Shown here in pieces: positions 53,301 through 61,605 of a stretch of 64,000 nucleotides of DNA. The notes under the pieces were generated by a model that did no database searches, had not been told where the DNA came from, and saw only the letters and a program-made list of their open reading frames with translations. Each line of letters starts with the position of its first letter. The stretch's first letter is position 1. The stretch lies in the NCBI GenBank assembly GCA_020445605.1, contig JAGRGH010000003.1:80150-144149 (forward strand), read 5' to 3'. The position numbers were made by a program, and so were the translations under genes. This DNA is from Chromatiales bacterium. GTDB taxonomy: Bacteria > Pseudomonadota > Gammaproteobacteria > JAGRGH01.

Positions 53301-54280
53301 TCGGCCGACTCGCCATCGCGGTCGGCGTGGTCGCGCTGGCCGGCTTCGGCTGGTATGGCGGCTACGCGGACAAGTTCGGCACGGTCGGCGACACCGGCTT
53401 CTATCGCAGCGCCCAGCTCGCGCCCGACACGCTGGCCGACCACATCCACCAACAGGGCCTGCGCACGGTCATCAACCTGCGTGGCGGCAATCCGGGCGTG
53501 GACTGGTACGACGCGGAGTCGGTCGCCGTGCGCGATGCCGGCGCAAGACTGGTCGACGTGAAGCTGCTCCAGGCACGCGAGCTGCCGCGATACTCGGCGC
53601 TGCGCGAGCTGGTCGATGCGCTCGACGACGCGCCGCGCCCGGCGCTGATCCACTGCAATGCCGGCGTCGACCGCACCGGGCTCGCGAGCATCCTCGTCCA
53701 GCTGATGTACACCGACGCGACGCTCGAACAGGCCCGCGACGAGGTCGCCTGGCACCGCGGCGTGTTCTATCCGGACACCGTCGGACGCCAGTTTCTCGCC
53801 GGCTATACGGCGTGGCTGGGCTCGCGCGAGGTCGGCCACACGCCCGCGCGGCTGCGCGAGTACCTGGACACTGTCTATGTCGATCTGGACGGCAACGTCA
53901 AGCTGTGGATCGACTACATCAACGACGCGACCCCTCAGGGCTTTCGCGATACGCAGGTATCGGTGTCGCGCGCCGGCGCGCTCGAGATCAGCGGCTGGGC
54001 GTTCGATGACCGCGCCGGCGGACCGCTCGCGCGGGTCGATATCGTCGTGGGCGACCGGGAGATGGGGACGGCGCGCTACGGGCTGCCGTCCGTCGATCTG
54101 GCGAAACACTTCGCCAAGCCCGGCGTGGACGCCGCGCGCTGGCGCTTCCAGGGCAATGCCGCCGACCTGCCCGAAGGCTGTCAGCCGCTGCGGCTACGGA
54201 TGTGGCGGCCGGGTGAAACCGGGTCGTTCGTGGGGCGCCAGCAGGCGCTGATCTGCGCCCATGGTGCGCCGGCCGGCTGA
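53297..54280 (+). CDS. Membrane-anchored dual-specificity/tyrosine phosphatase-like protein
   Basis: A 327-residue protein with an N-terminal anchor (about residues 4-22) and a cysteine phosphatase domain. The signature is HCNAGVDRTG (Cys120, Arg126, CX5R), with a preceding TVINLRGGNPG loop. Such exported phosphatases may act on proteins, phosphoinositides or lipid phosphates. Beyond about residue 215 is a beta-rich extension (VSRAGALEISGWAFDDRAGG) that could be a binding domain. It is coupled to pmbA by a four-base overlap, an association without an obvious reason. Confidence 0.85.
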   Translation: MIGRLAIAVGVVALAGFGWYGGYADKFGTVGDTGFYRSAQLAPDTLADHIHQQGLRTVINLRGGNPGVDWYDAESVAVRDAGARLVDVKLLQARELPRYSALRELVDALDDAPRPALIHCNAGVDRTGLASILVQLMYTDATLEQARDEVAWHRGVFYPDTVGRQFLAGYTAWLGSREVGHTPARLREYLDTVYVDLDGNVKLWIDYINDATPQGFRDTQVSVSRAGALEISGWAFDDRAGGPLARVDIVVGDREMGTARYGLPSVDLAKHFAKPGVDAARWRFQGNAADLPEGCQPLRLRMWRPGETGSFVGRQQALICAHGAPAG

Positions 54281-54306
54281 GCGACCGCCGAGCGCATTAC
54301 GCGCGG

Positions 54307-54630
54307 CTATTTCTCAAGGTACTGGAGCTTGTCCGCCACGCCGTCCCACTCGGCGGCGTCGGGCAGTGCGTCCTTCTGCTCGGTGATGTTCGGCCAGATC
54401 TCGGCGAGTTCCGCATTGAGCTGGATGTAGGCCTCCTGGCCGGCGGGCACCTCGTCCTCGGGCACGATCGCCTCGGCCGGGCACTCCGGCACGCACAGCG
54501 CGCAGTCGATGCACTCGTCCGGGTGGATCACCAGAAAATTCGGCCCCTCGTAGAAACAGTCGACCGGGCATACCTCGACGCAGTCGGTGTATTTGCAGCG
54601 CACACAGTTGTCGATCACTACGTAGGTCAT
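54307..54630 (-). CDS. fdxA: Seven-iron ferredoxin FdxA
   Basis: A 107-residue ferredoxin, the usual FdxA length. It has the 3Fe/4Fe cysteine pattern in [17 protein letters not shown] and [13 protein letters not shown]. It is a low-potential electron carrier. The start MTYVVIDNC at 54630 gives the family N-terminus; an ATG at 54642 would add four residues. It is convergent with the phosphatase and divergent from the DUF4442 gene. Confidence 0.94.
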   Translation of the reverse strand: MTYVVIDNCVRCKYTDCVEVCPVDCFYEGPNFLVIHPDECIDCALCVPECPAEAIVPEDEVPAGQEAYIQLNAELAEIWPNITEQKDALPDAAEWDGVADKLQYLEK

Positions 54631-54714
54631 GGCGAAGGGCACCGTCCGAAAGAGGCGCGATTATAGCCGCCGATCCGTCACGAGTGGCCACGCATCGCGG
54701 CCTATACTGGTTTC

Positions 54715-55209
54715 GTGACGACCCGGCCGCTCGGCGAAAGACTGCTCGACCTGTGGCGACGCCTGGCGTCGCGGCCCGGTGGCGCGTGGCTGTTCTCGCG
54801 CCTGCTCGGGCGCGCCGTGCCCTACACCGGCAGCATCGGTGCGCGCATCCTGAGCCTGGAACCCGGTCACGTGCGGGCCGAGCTGCGCGACCGCAAGCGC
54901 GTGCGCAATCACCTGCACAGCGTGCACGCCGTCGCGCTCGCGAACCTGCTCGAACTCGCCACCGGGCTGGCCCTGAACACGGCGCTGCCGGCCGGGCATC
55001 GCGCAATCCTGATCGCGCTGAGAATCGAATACCTGAAGAAGGCGCGCGGCACGCTGGTCGCCGAGTCGCGCTGCGAACCGATGGCCCCGGGCGAGCATGA
55101 CGCGGACATCCTCGGCGAGGCGCGGGACCGCGACGGCAACGTGGTGGCGCGTGCCACCGCACGCTGGCGGGTGGCTCCGGCGCCTACGGCTGCAACGACC
55201 GCAGGTTAA
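54715..55209 (+). CDS. DUF4442 hotdog thioesterase-like protein
   Basis: A 164-residue protein with a hotdog fold. The helix HLHSVHAVALANLLELATGL and the strand IALRIEYLKKARGTL are typical of DUF4442, a group close to PaaI-like thioesterases. It begins with GTG at 54715. Substrate and role are unknown. Its last 26 bases overlap the converging spermidine-synthase-like gene. Confidence 0.82.
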   Translation: MTTRPLGERLLDLWRRLASRPGGAWLFSRLLGRAVPYTGSIGARILSLEPGHVRAELRDRKRVRNHLHSVHAVALANLLELATGLALNTALPAGHRAILIALRIEYLKKARGTLVAESRCEPMAPGEHDADILGEARDRDGNVVARATARWRVAPAPTAATTAG

Positions 55210-55936
55210 AACGCAGTTCGCCGGTTGCCGCGGCGGCCGCGAGTTCGGGGCGGGCCGCAACCGCTTCGCGCATGGCCGTCGCGGTGAGCGTCGCCGGCCC
55301 GAACACCGCGACGCGGTTTTCACACACCGGATGCGTCAGGCTCAGCACGGCGCCGAAGCGTTTCGTCAGCGCCGGACCGAGCCGCTGTCGCGCGCCGCGC
55401 AGTGCCGCGGCAGTGTCGAAGTTCACGACCAGCAGGCCGTGCGGCGTCAGGTGCGCGCAGAGCCGTTCGAACCACGGCCGGTCGAAGAAGATCGTGCGTT
55501 CCGGGGTGCGGTCGCGGGCGCCGAACAGGTCGTCGACGATCAGATCGAATGCCGGTTCGGCCGGTGCGCGCGCGAGCCACGCCAAGGCATCCGCGCGATG
55601 CAGCGTGACGCGCGGATCGTCCAGATCGAAAAACCGTCGCGCCAGTTCCAGATGCACGGCACTGCGTTCGATGCCGACGATTTCGTCCAGCGCCGTGTGG
55701 CGCAGCCACATTCGCATGACCGCCCCGCCGCCGACGCCGAGCATCAGTGCGCGCCGGGCGTCGGCGGGCAACAGCAGTGCGGGCAGCCACATGAGGTCCC
55801 ACACGCTGCCGGTCGCGGCGCGTCCGGGGTGGTACTGGGTGTGGCAAACGCCGTCCTGATACAGCCGGCGCGTGCGCCCGGCCGAGCGCACCTCGATGCG
55901 CCCTTCGGCCGTGGCCTGAGCCCAGAGCAACGCCAT
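55184..55936 (-). CDS. Spermidine synthase-like methyltransferase-fold protein
   Basis: A 250-residue protein of the SpeE-like group. The nucleotide-binding site is ALMLGVGGGAVMRMWL with the acidic EIVGIERSAVHL, and VDDLFGARDR stands where aminopropyl transferases have the D-x-x-D pair. The N-terminal tetramerisation part is short. It may not make spermidine; many such proteins have unknown substrates. It overlaps the DUF4442 gene end by 26 bases. Confidence 0.82.
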   Translation of the reverse strand: MALLWAQATAEGRIEVRSAGRTRRLYQDGVCHTQYHPGRAATGSVWDLMWLPALLLPADARRALMLGVGGGAVMRMWLRHTALDEIVGIERSAVHLELARRFFDLDDPRVTLHRADALAWLARAPAEPAFDLIVDDLFGARDRTPERTIFFDRPWFERLCAHLTPHGLLVVNFDTAAALRGARQRLGPALTKRFGAVLSLTHPVCENRVAVFGPATLTATAMREAVAARPELAAAAATGELRFNLRSLQP

Positions 55937-55972
55937 CAGCGCAGGACCGGGCTGGCGGGGTGTGCGCGCGAA

Positions 55973-56716
55973 CTACCTTGCGCTGGTGATCTTGATGATT
56001 TCGAGTGCGGCGATGATGTCCACGGGTTCCGCACGTCTGCGGTAGTCCACGTCGGCAAACGCCGCGCGCACCCTGCCGGCCTGGTCGATGACAAATGTGC
56101 CGGGGACCGGCAGTTCGTAGCGATCGGGACCGTTGTAGCTGGCGAGGTCCAGCTGGAAGCTGCGCAGGTACAGCTCGCGCAGCTCCGGCGGCACGATGTA
56201 GTGCAGGCGATACTGCTGCATGACAATCGAAGACAGGTCACTCAAGACCTCGAACGGGTAGCCCGCTCGCGCGAACTGCTCGATGGACTGGTCCGGCGTC
56301 TGCGGTGTGACGGCGACCAGGGATGCGCCGTACTTCTCGAACTCCGGCAGGCTTTCGTTGAGCACCTTCAGCTGCAGGTTGCAGTACGGGCACCAGGCGC
56401 CGCGATAGAAGGTCAGGATCACCGGCCCCTTGCGCAGCAGGTCGTAGAGCCGCACAAACGCCAGACGGCTGTTGGGGAGCGTGAAATCCGGGGCGATCTC
56501 CCCGACCCGCAGACCCGGGCTCGGCATGAGCCGGGCCAGTTCGTCGCGCGCCCGGTCCATCACCACCTGGTCTTCCTTGCTGACCGGCGGCTGGCCGGCC
56601 ACTTCGAGCGCCGTTTGCTGTGCCTCGAGCTGTTCGGCATAACTCGTCGCGGCCTGCGCGAGACAGGGCGAGATGGCTGCAAGCGCGGCGGTCAGGAGCA
56701 GGAAGCGGTGGTTCAT
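55973..56716 (-). CDS. Exported peroxiredoxin-like (AhpC/TSA, redoxin) protein
   Basis: A 247-residue protein with a signal peptide (MNHRFLLLTAALAAISPCLAQA). The redoxin domain runs from about residue 70, with FYRGAWCPYC providing Cys109 and Cys112 (a CxxC in the peroxiredoxin position). It is probably a thiol peroxidase or disulfide reductase in the periplasm. The start at 56716 fits the signal peptide; the frame is open further upstream without a family match. It is divergent from the sodium channel gene. Confidence 0.85.
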   Translation of the reverse strand: MNHRFLLLTAALAAISPCLAQAATSYAEQLEAQQTALEVAGQPPVSKEDQVVMDRARDELARLMPSPGLRVGEIAPDFTLPNSRLAFVRLYDLLRKGPVILTFYRGAWCPYCNLQLKVLNESLPEFEKYGASLVAVTPQTPDQSIEQFARAGYPFEVLSDLSSIVMQQYRLHYIVPPELRELYLRSFQLDLASYNGPDRYELPVPGTFVIDQAGRVRAAFADVDYRRRAEPVDIIAALEIIKITSAR

Positions 56717-57013
56717 TGTTGTCTCCGATTTTCGGGGGATCGGCCGGCGCTCGCCGTTTTTGGGTTCTCCGGGCGCACGCTGCCTGCGACGCCGACAGCC
56801 GTTCGTTCCACACCCGTTCGGTTTCAGCGGCGGGGCGGTCAATGAGCGGCTGTTCCTGAAGTCTAGCAGGATGTCGGGAAAACCCAATCCGTGGCGTAGT
56901 GGACCGCGAGGGTGTGCCCCGGGGCCGGGCGGGCTGGCCGAAACGGCGGTCATTGAACCGTCGGACTGCGGCCCCATAATCGCCGCAGTCCATCGCGATC
57001 CATCGGCCTTCCA

Positions 57014-57850
57014 ATGACCGCAACCACCGCCGTTCGCCAGCGCGTGCGCAACTGGGTCGAATCCCGCCCCGTGCAGCTGTTCATCATGGGCGTGATCGTC
57101 CTGAACGCGATCACGCTTGGTATGGAGACCTCGTCCACCCTGATGGCGCGCTGGGGCGATCTGCTCTATGTGCTCGATCACATTGCCCTGACGATCTTTG
57201 TCGTCGAGATCGGCCTGAAGCTGTTCGCGCTGGGTGGGCGCTATTTCCGCGATCCGTGGAACGTGTTCGACTTCGTCGTCGTGGGCATCGCCCTGGTGCC
57301 GGCGAGCGGTGCGTTCGCGGTGCTGCGTGCGTTACGGGTGTTGCGTGTGTTGCGGCTGGTGTCGGTCGTTCCGCAATTGCGCTTTGTCGTGCAGTCGTTG
57401 TTGCATGCCATCCCGGGCGTGGGCGCGATCGCGGGGCTCATGGTGCTGGTTTTCTATGTGTTTGCCGTGATGGCGACCGGCCTGTTCGGCGGCACGCATC
57501 CGGACTGGTTCGGTGACATCGGCCGCTCGATGTACACCCTGTTTCAGGTCATGACGCTCGAGAGCTGGTCGATGGGCATCGCCCGACCGGTGATGGAGAG
57601 TCACCCGTATGCGTGGCTGTTCTTCGTGCCGTTCATCCTGATCGCGACGTTCACCGTGCTGAACCTGTTCATCGCGATCATCGTCAACACGATGCAGACC
57701 ATGCAGGAGAAGGTCAGCGCCCGCGAGCAGGCTGCCATCGAGCAGAGCGTGCATGCCGAGGGCACGCAGCTCGAGGCCGACATCCGCTCCCTGCGCGAGG
57801 AACTGGCGGACCTGCGCCGGCTGCTGGTCGAACGCCAGCGGCGGGACTAG
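57014..57850 (+). CDS. Voltage-gated sodium channel, NaChBac/NavMs type
   Basis: A 278-residue, six-helix channel subunit. The voltage sensor S4 is rich in regularly spaced arginines (RALRVLRVLRLV, residues 105-116). The selectivity filter TLESWSM (residues 181-187) matches bacterial sodium channels such as NavMs. A C-terminal coiled coil (about residues 240-278) should drive tetramer assembly. It would let sodium in on depolarisation, perhaps for flagellar motility or pH control. The ATG at 57014 fits the channel start. Confidence 0.93.
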   Translation: MTATTAVRQRVRNWVESRPVQLFIMGVIVLNAITLGMETSSTLMARWGDLLYVLDHIALTIFVVEIGLKLFALGGRYFRDPWNVFDFVVVGIALVPASGAFAVLRALRVLRVLRLVSVVPQLRFVVQSLLHAIPGVGAIAGLMVLVFYVFAVMATGLFGGTHPDWFGDIGRSMYTLFQVMTLESWSMGIARPVMESHPYAWLFFVPFILIATFTVLNLFIAIIVNTMQTMQEKVSAREQAAIEQSVHAEGTQLEADIRSLREELADLRRLLVERQRRD

Positions 57851-57910
57851 CCGGTCGCGGCGAAGAAGGTCCCGATCGCCTGCCGGTGGGCCGGCCGCAG
57901 GCCCGCGGCG

Positions 57911-58291
57911 TCAGTCCCTGGTGCCGAACAGGTCGTCCAGCGCAGCGTGCGAGGCGTCCTTCTCGGCCTGGGTCGGGCCCTTGGCCGCTGTTTCGGAACC
58001 GCCGCCGAACAGTGCGTCCAGCTTTGCCCGCGCATCGGCCGGCGCGCCGGGACCGGCGGCCGGTTGCGGCTGTAGCTGAAACCAGTCGCAGAAGTTCGAG
58101 CAGGACTTGTTGTTCACTTCCTCGGCGCGGGTTTCCCGGCACTGGCCGGCGATGTGGGTGCTGTAGAACACGCACTGCCGGCAGGTGTGCAGTTCCGCGC
58201 GACAGGCCGGGCACTCGGCGCGGCGCGACAGCGGCAGGGGTTCTCCGGTGACCTCGGCGCCGCATTGCCAGCAGTGCAGGGTTTCGCTCAT
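57911..58291 (-). CDS. Small zinc-ribbon-like hypothetical protein
   Basis: A 126-residue protein. The N-terminal half holds four or five Cys pairs (CWQCG, CPAC, CRQC, then CRE and the CSNFCDW stretch), which look like one or two zinc ribbons. The C-terminal half is acidic and Ala-rich, ending ASHAALDDLFG, similar to another LDALFGG stretch within it. The function is unknown. Confidence 0.75.
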   Translation of the reverse strand: MSETLHCWQCGAEVTGEPLPLSRRAECPACRAELHTCRQCVFYSTHIAGQCRETRAEEVNNKSCSNFCDWFQLQPQPAAGPGAPADARAKLDALFGGGSETAAKGPTQAEKDASHAALDDLFGTRD

Positions 58292-58355
58292 CGGGCCGCT
58301 CCGGTTCGTGAGGGGTTACCCGATTGTAGGCAATCGCACCCGGATTGGCGGCCCG

Positions 58356-58571
58356 CTACCAGAACCCGAGCGCGATCGAGCCCAGATAGCCGACGCTCGC
58401 GAGCACGAGCCCGCCGCTCCAGATCACGAGCCACCACTGCCGGCCGCGCACGCCGGCTACCGTCAGCACGATGCCGATCGCGAGCCCCAGCACCGCGGCA
58501 AACAGCAGGTTGTCGTAGGTCGACTGCGCGGCCGCCGTCGTGCCGGGTTCGACGCCCTCGCGGTAGCGCAT
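58356..58571 (-). CDS. Small two-helix membrane protein
   Basis: A 71-residue protein with two predicted membrane helices (about residues 22-40 and 48-66). The ATG shares one base with the upstream methyltransferase stop (TGATG), which is the main reason for accepting the gene. No family is recognised. Confidence 0.6.
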   Translation of the reverse strand: MRYREGVEPGTTAAAQSTYDNLLFAAVLGLAIGIVLTVAGVRGRQWWLVIWSGGLVLASVGYLGSIALGFW

Positions 58572-59194
58572 CACGGAGCCTCGCCAGCGGGCGTATGCGT
58601 GTGACGCCTGCGCCAGTACAGGATCCGGTTGTTCACCGGCATCGCGTAGTCGTGTTGCAGTTCCAGCCCGGCGGCCTCGGCGAGCGCATCGAGATCGTCG
58701 AAGTCGCGCACGCCGCTCAGTGGGTCGCGCCGGCGCAGCCATTCGTCGAAGCGCGCATTGCTGTCGCTGGTATGCCGGCCGTGATAGCGAAACGGCCCGT
58801 AGAGCAGAAACTTCCCGCCCGGCGGCAGCAGCCGACCGACGCCAGCGAACATCGCGGCGACCGCCTCGGCGCTCATGATGTGCGCGGTGTTCGCCGAGAA
58901 CACGGCATCGACTTCCACGGCCGGCCACTGCGCCTGCTGCACATCGAGTTCCAGCGGCCCGCGCGTGTTCGCGAGCCGGGCCTCCTCCAGCCAGATGGAA
59001 ATGCCCAGATGCGCCTCGGCGCGATCGCTCGCGTGCCAGACGAGGTGCGGCAGGCGTGCCGCGAAATACGCCGCGTGCTGGCCCGTGCCGCTGCCGATCT
59101 CGAGCACGGCACGGCGGTCCGCCAGCAGTGGCGCGATCACCGCGAGGATGGGGTCGCGATTCTGGTCGCAGGACTCGGCGTAGGGTTTCTCCAC
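58571..59194 (-). CDS. DUF938 SAM-dependent methyltransferase
   Basis: A 207-residue protein with the DUF938 opening KPYAESCDQNRDPILAV. SAM-binding motif I is VLEIGSGTGQHAAYFAA; then come VFSANTAHIMS and FLLYGPFRYHGRHTS. The family is predicted to methylate unknown substrates. It is coupled to the small membrane protein by a one-base overlap. Confidence 0.9.
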   Translation of the reverse strand: MEKPYAESCDQNRDPILAVIAPLLADRRAVLEIGSGTGQHAAYFAARLPHLVWHASDRAEAHLGISIWLEEARLANTRGPLELDVQQAQWPAVEVDAVFSANTAHIMSAEAVAAMFAGVGRLLPPGGKFLLYGPFRYHGRHTSDSNARFDEWLRRRDPLSGVRDFDDLDALAEAAGLELQHDYAMPVNNRILYWRRRHTHTPAGEAP

Positions 59195-59225
59195 GCGCGG
59201 ATTATCGCCGCACCGGCAGGCGGGT

Positions 59226-59579
59226 TCACCCCGTGAGGCGGTCGCGGAACATGAAGAACGCCGCGCCGCACAAACACAGACCGGCCCACAGGTAGTCGAG
59301 CTTCAGCGGCTCCTTCAGATACCAGACCGCGAACGGCACGAACACCGAAAGCGTGATGATCTCCTGCATGATCTTGAGATGCCCGACGCTCAGCGCCGTA
59401 TGGCCGATGCGGTTGGCCGGCACCTGCAAGAGGTATTCGAACAGCGCGATGCCCCAGCTCACGAGCGCGGCGAAAAGCCACGGCTTGTGACCGAGTTCCT
59501 TCAGATGCGCGTACCAGGCGAAGGTCATGAACACGTTGCTCAGGATGAGCAGGCCGATGGAGATGGCAACTGGATGCAC
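59226..59579 (-). CDS. DUF486 (DMT-like) membrane protein
   Basis: A 117-residue protein with four membrane helices and the DUF486 pattern SNVFMTFAWYAHLK, then FEYLLQVPANRIGH, then LKIMQEIITLSVF. It belongs to the drug/metabolite transporter superfamily by fold; its substrate is unknown. It is 31 bases upstream of the DUF938 gene. Confidence 0.9.
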   Translation of the reverse strand: MHPVAISIGLLILSNVFMTFAWYAHLKELGHKPWLFAALVSWGIALFEYLLQVPANRIGHTALSVGHLKIMQEIITLSVFVPFAVWYLKEPLKLDYLWAGLCLCGAAFFMFRDRLTG

Positions 59580-59741
59580 AGGCGATACCTGCGAGGGGGA
59601 ACTGCGCCGCGAAGCGTCGGCGCGCGCCCGGCCGTACCCGGCGGGTGGGCCGGCGATGGGCGCAACGCCATTGCCGGCGAGCGGATTTTCAACCCGTTGC
59701 GGTTCGCGCGCCAGTGTTACCGAGAGTTTCGTTCAGCCTGA

Positions 59742-60164
59742 CTATTCCGACCAGTGAATGGCCGAGGCCAGCGCCTCGCGAAGTCGCGACACCGTCTGCG
59801 CGTGGGCCTCGTTCGTGTACAGCCGTGTGGGCACCTTGCCCCAGACCGGCGCCGGCCACGCCGCGTCGTGACGAAAGCGCACGACGTGATGCACATGCAG
59901 CTGCGGCACGACGTTGCCGAGCGCGGCAATGTTCAGCTTGTCGCCACGGAACGCGCGCATCATCGCCTCGCCCAGTACCGATGACTCGCGCAGCAACTGC
60001 CGCTGATCGTCCTGATCGAGCTGATAGATCTCGCTTACATCCCCGCGCTGCGGCACGAGGATGCACCACGGATAGTGACTGTCGTTCATCAGCAGCAACA
60101 GCGACAGCTCGAACCGTCCGAGCGTGAACGTGTCGTTCGCGAGTTGGGGGTGCAGGGTGAACAT
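59742..60164 (-). CDS. HIT-domain protein
   Basis: A 140-residue histidine triad protein. The motif PQLHVHHVVR holds the H-x-H-x-H-like signature with one spacing change (LHVHHVV). HIT proteins hydrolyse nucleoside phosphoramidates and dinucleotides. The start MFTLHPQLAND at 60164 begins the conserved part; the frame is open to 60266 without support. Confidence 0.85.
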   Translation of the reverse strand: MFTLHPQLANDTFTLGRFELSLLLLMNDSHYPWCILVPQRGDVSEIYQLDQDDQRQLLRESSVLGEAMMRAFRGDKLNIAALGNVVPQLHVHHVVRFRHDAAWPAPVWGKVPTRLYTNEAHAQTVSRLREALASAIHWSE

Positions 60165-60234
60165 GCTGGAAATTGGCCCGTGAGTTTCGAGTGCGGATGT
60201 TTGGTGTGGCGCTGGGTTGTTCTTGGCTGTGGGC

Positions 60235-60960
60235 TTACGATGATCCGTCTGATTCCCCGGCGCCAAGCCCCGCGATTTCCATCATGCGTTGTCGAACCCG
60301 CGCAACGCGCTCGGCATGAATCTCGTCGTAGGCCAGCAGCCCCGGTAGCGTGTTGCCGAAATTCTTGTCGCCTACAATTCCAGCGAACCGACTGACGAGA
60401 AAGTCCCGGAGCTTCGCATCGGCCCGCGCGACCTCGTCGACGATTTCCTCGCGTCCGTCGATGACATTCAGAATGTCTTCGAGGTCGTGACTGACCATCA
60501 GGTCGCCGCGTCCACGGGTGGCGAAAGCCTCCAGCTTTGTGGCGACAAAAGTCGGTGCCGAGATCAGGCGAATGGTTTGCCCGCCGGGAAGTTTCAGCGG
60601 TTCGGCACTGGATATTGCGTGCGGATACCAGTGGTTTGAGAATCCGAAAATTTTCTCGTCCGTCGGCATCAGATCTACGATTAAGTCCTCCAGCCTCCAA
60701 CGGCAGATTGGCGCATCGGTGGACGTGTCGCGACGGAAACCCTGGGCTGCGATGCGACGTTCCAGCGCGTAGTAGCCCGCCAGCGCGGTGACCTCCGCAA
60801 TCAGGTCGACATCGTAGGTGATGCGCGGCGCTGGGGCCGTGGCCGATGTATACAGCAGCCCGGTCGCACAGCCGCCTACAAACACCAGTTCCGCACACAA
60901 CCCTCCCAGGGCATCCGCCACTGCCTCGACCATTCGCACGTTCGGGTCGCTGGCGCTCAC
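60235..60960 (-). CDS. Nucleotidyltransferase of the AbiEii-like type
   Basis: A 241-residue protein. The nucleotidyltransferase motif is FVGGCATG (Gly29, Gly30) followed by YDVDLI (Asp50 and Asp52). The later LISAPTFVATKLEAFATRGRGD resembles AbiEii-type proteins. Such enzymes act as toxins in toxin-antitoxin or abortive infection systems, adding nucleotides to tRNA or other targets. It overlaps its winged-helix partner by four bases, the order antitoxin-then-toxin. The role is by analogy. Confidence 0.82.
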   Translation of the reverse strand: MSASDPNVRMVEAVADALGGLCAELVFVGGCATGLLYTSATAPAPRITYDVDLIAEVTALAGYYALERRIAAQGFRRDTSTDAPICRWRLEDLIVDLMPTDEKIFGFSNHWYPHAISSAEPLKLPGGQTIRLISAPTFVATKLEAFATRGRGDLMVSHDLEDILNVIDGREEIVDEVARADAKLRDFLVSRFAGIVGDKNFGNTLPGLLAYDEIHAERVARVRQRMMEIAGLGAGESDGSS

Positions 60961-61490
60961 AGACGTTGTTCAAAAAGCTCGCCTGCGAGTTTTCGCTCGC
61001 GGGCATTCCCGATCCGGATTGCATCGAACAGCGCCAGGCATTCATAAAGCGCCGCGCTTCGTAGGGCTGCGGCCGGCACGCTTGGATAGAGCGGCGTCAG
61101 CGCAATTCCGCGCACACTGCCGTCGGCGCTGGGCCATACGGGCGGGGGATCAGCCGACGGGGCGATCACGGTGATGAGCGGCGCCGCCGCATGGGCCGTG
61201 GGCACACCGCCGACCATCCCGCCGCGTAGCGCCGGAAACGCGTAACGCGCGCCGTGCAGCAGAAACTCGCGGAACGCGGGGATGATGATCGCGGGCTTCC
61301 GGTCTGAAAACGCGAGCAGCCGCGCCTGCTCGGCGCGCTTGAGGGCGCCGTGCACTTCCGAGATGGATAGCCCGGCGACCGCAGCCAGTTCGGGATAGGT
61401 CATCACCCGCTCGCGCGAGGCGAGCAGCACCAGCAGAAGGTAGAAGTCCTGCGGCTTCAGGGCGGGCTGTTTGTTGGAGAGCTTGCGCAC
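60957..61490 (-). CDS. Winged-helix protein, likely partner/antitoxin of the nucleotidyltransferase
   Basis: A 177-residue protein with a helix-turn-helix (about residues 8-60: YPELAAVAGLSISEVHGALKRAE), then a longer effector part. It starts at GTG 61490, with no clear ribosome-binding site. A near-perfect inverted repeat (61505-61532) lies just upstream, suggesting autoregulation. The pair with the nucleotidyltransferase resembles known but little-studied toxin-antitoxin-like modules. Confidence 0.78.
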   Translation of the reverse strand: MRKLSNKQPALKPQDFYLLLVLLASRERVMTYPELAAVAGLSISEVHGALKRAEQARLLAFSDRKPAIIIPAFREFLLHGARYAFPALRGGMVGGVPTAHAAAPLITVIAPSADPPPVWPSADGSVRGIALTPLYPSVPAAALRSAALYECLALFDAIRIGNARERKLAGELFEQRL

Positions 61491-61504
61491 GCGATCGACC
61501 AGTC

Positions 61505-61532
61505 ATTTTCGCTATTCGCGAAATGCGAAAAT
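61505..61532. promoter_or_regulatory. Inverted repeat, candidate operator
   Basis: ATTTTCGC at 61505-61512 is perfectly inverted as GCGAAAAT at 61525-61532, with 12 bases between. It sits 14 bases upstream of the winged-helix gene start, where a self-acting repressor would bind. It is AT-rich against the GC-rich background. Confidence 0.6.
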
Positions 61533-61605
61533 AGCAGTTGGTCGGCCGGGTTTCAATGGCCGAATCGTGCCAGCGGTAAAGGGGTCGCTCAGGCTGGATG
61601 CGTGT

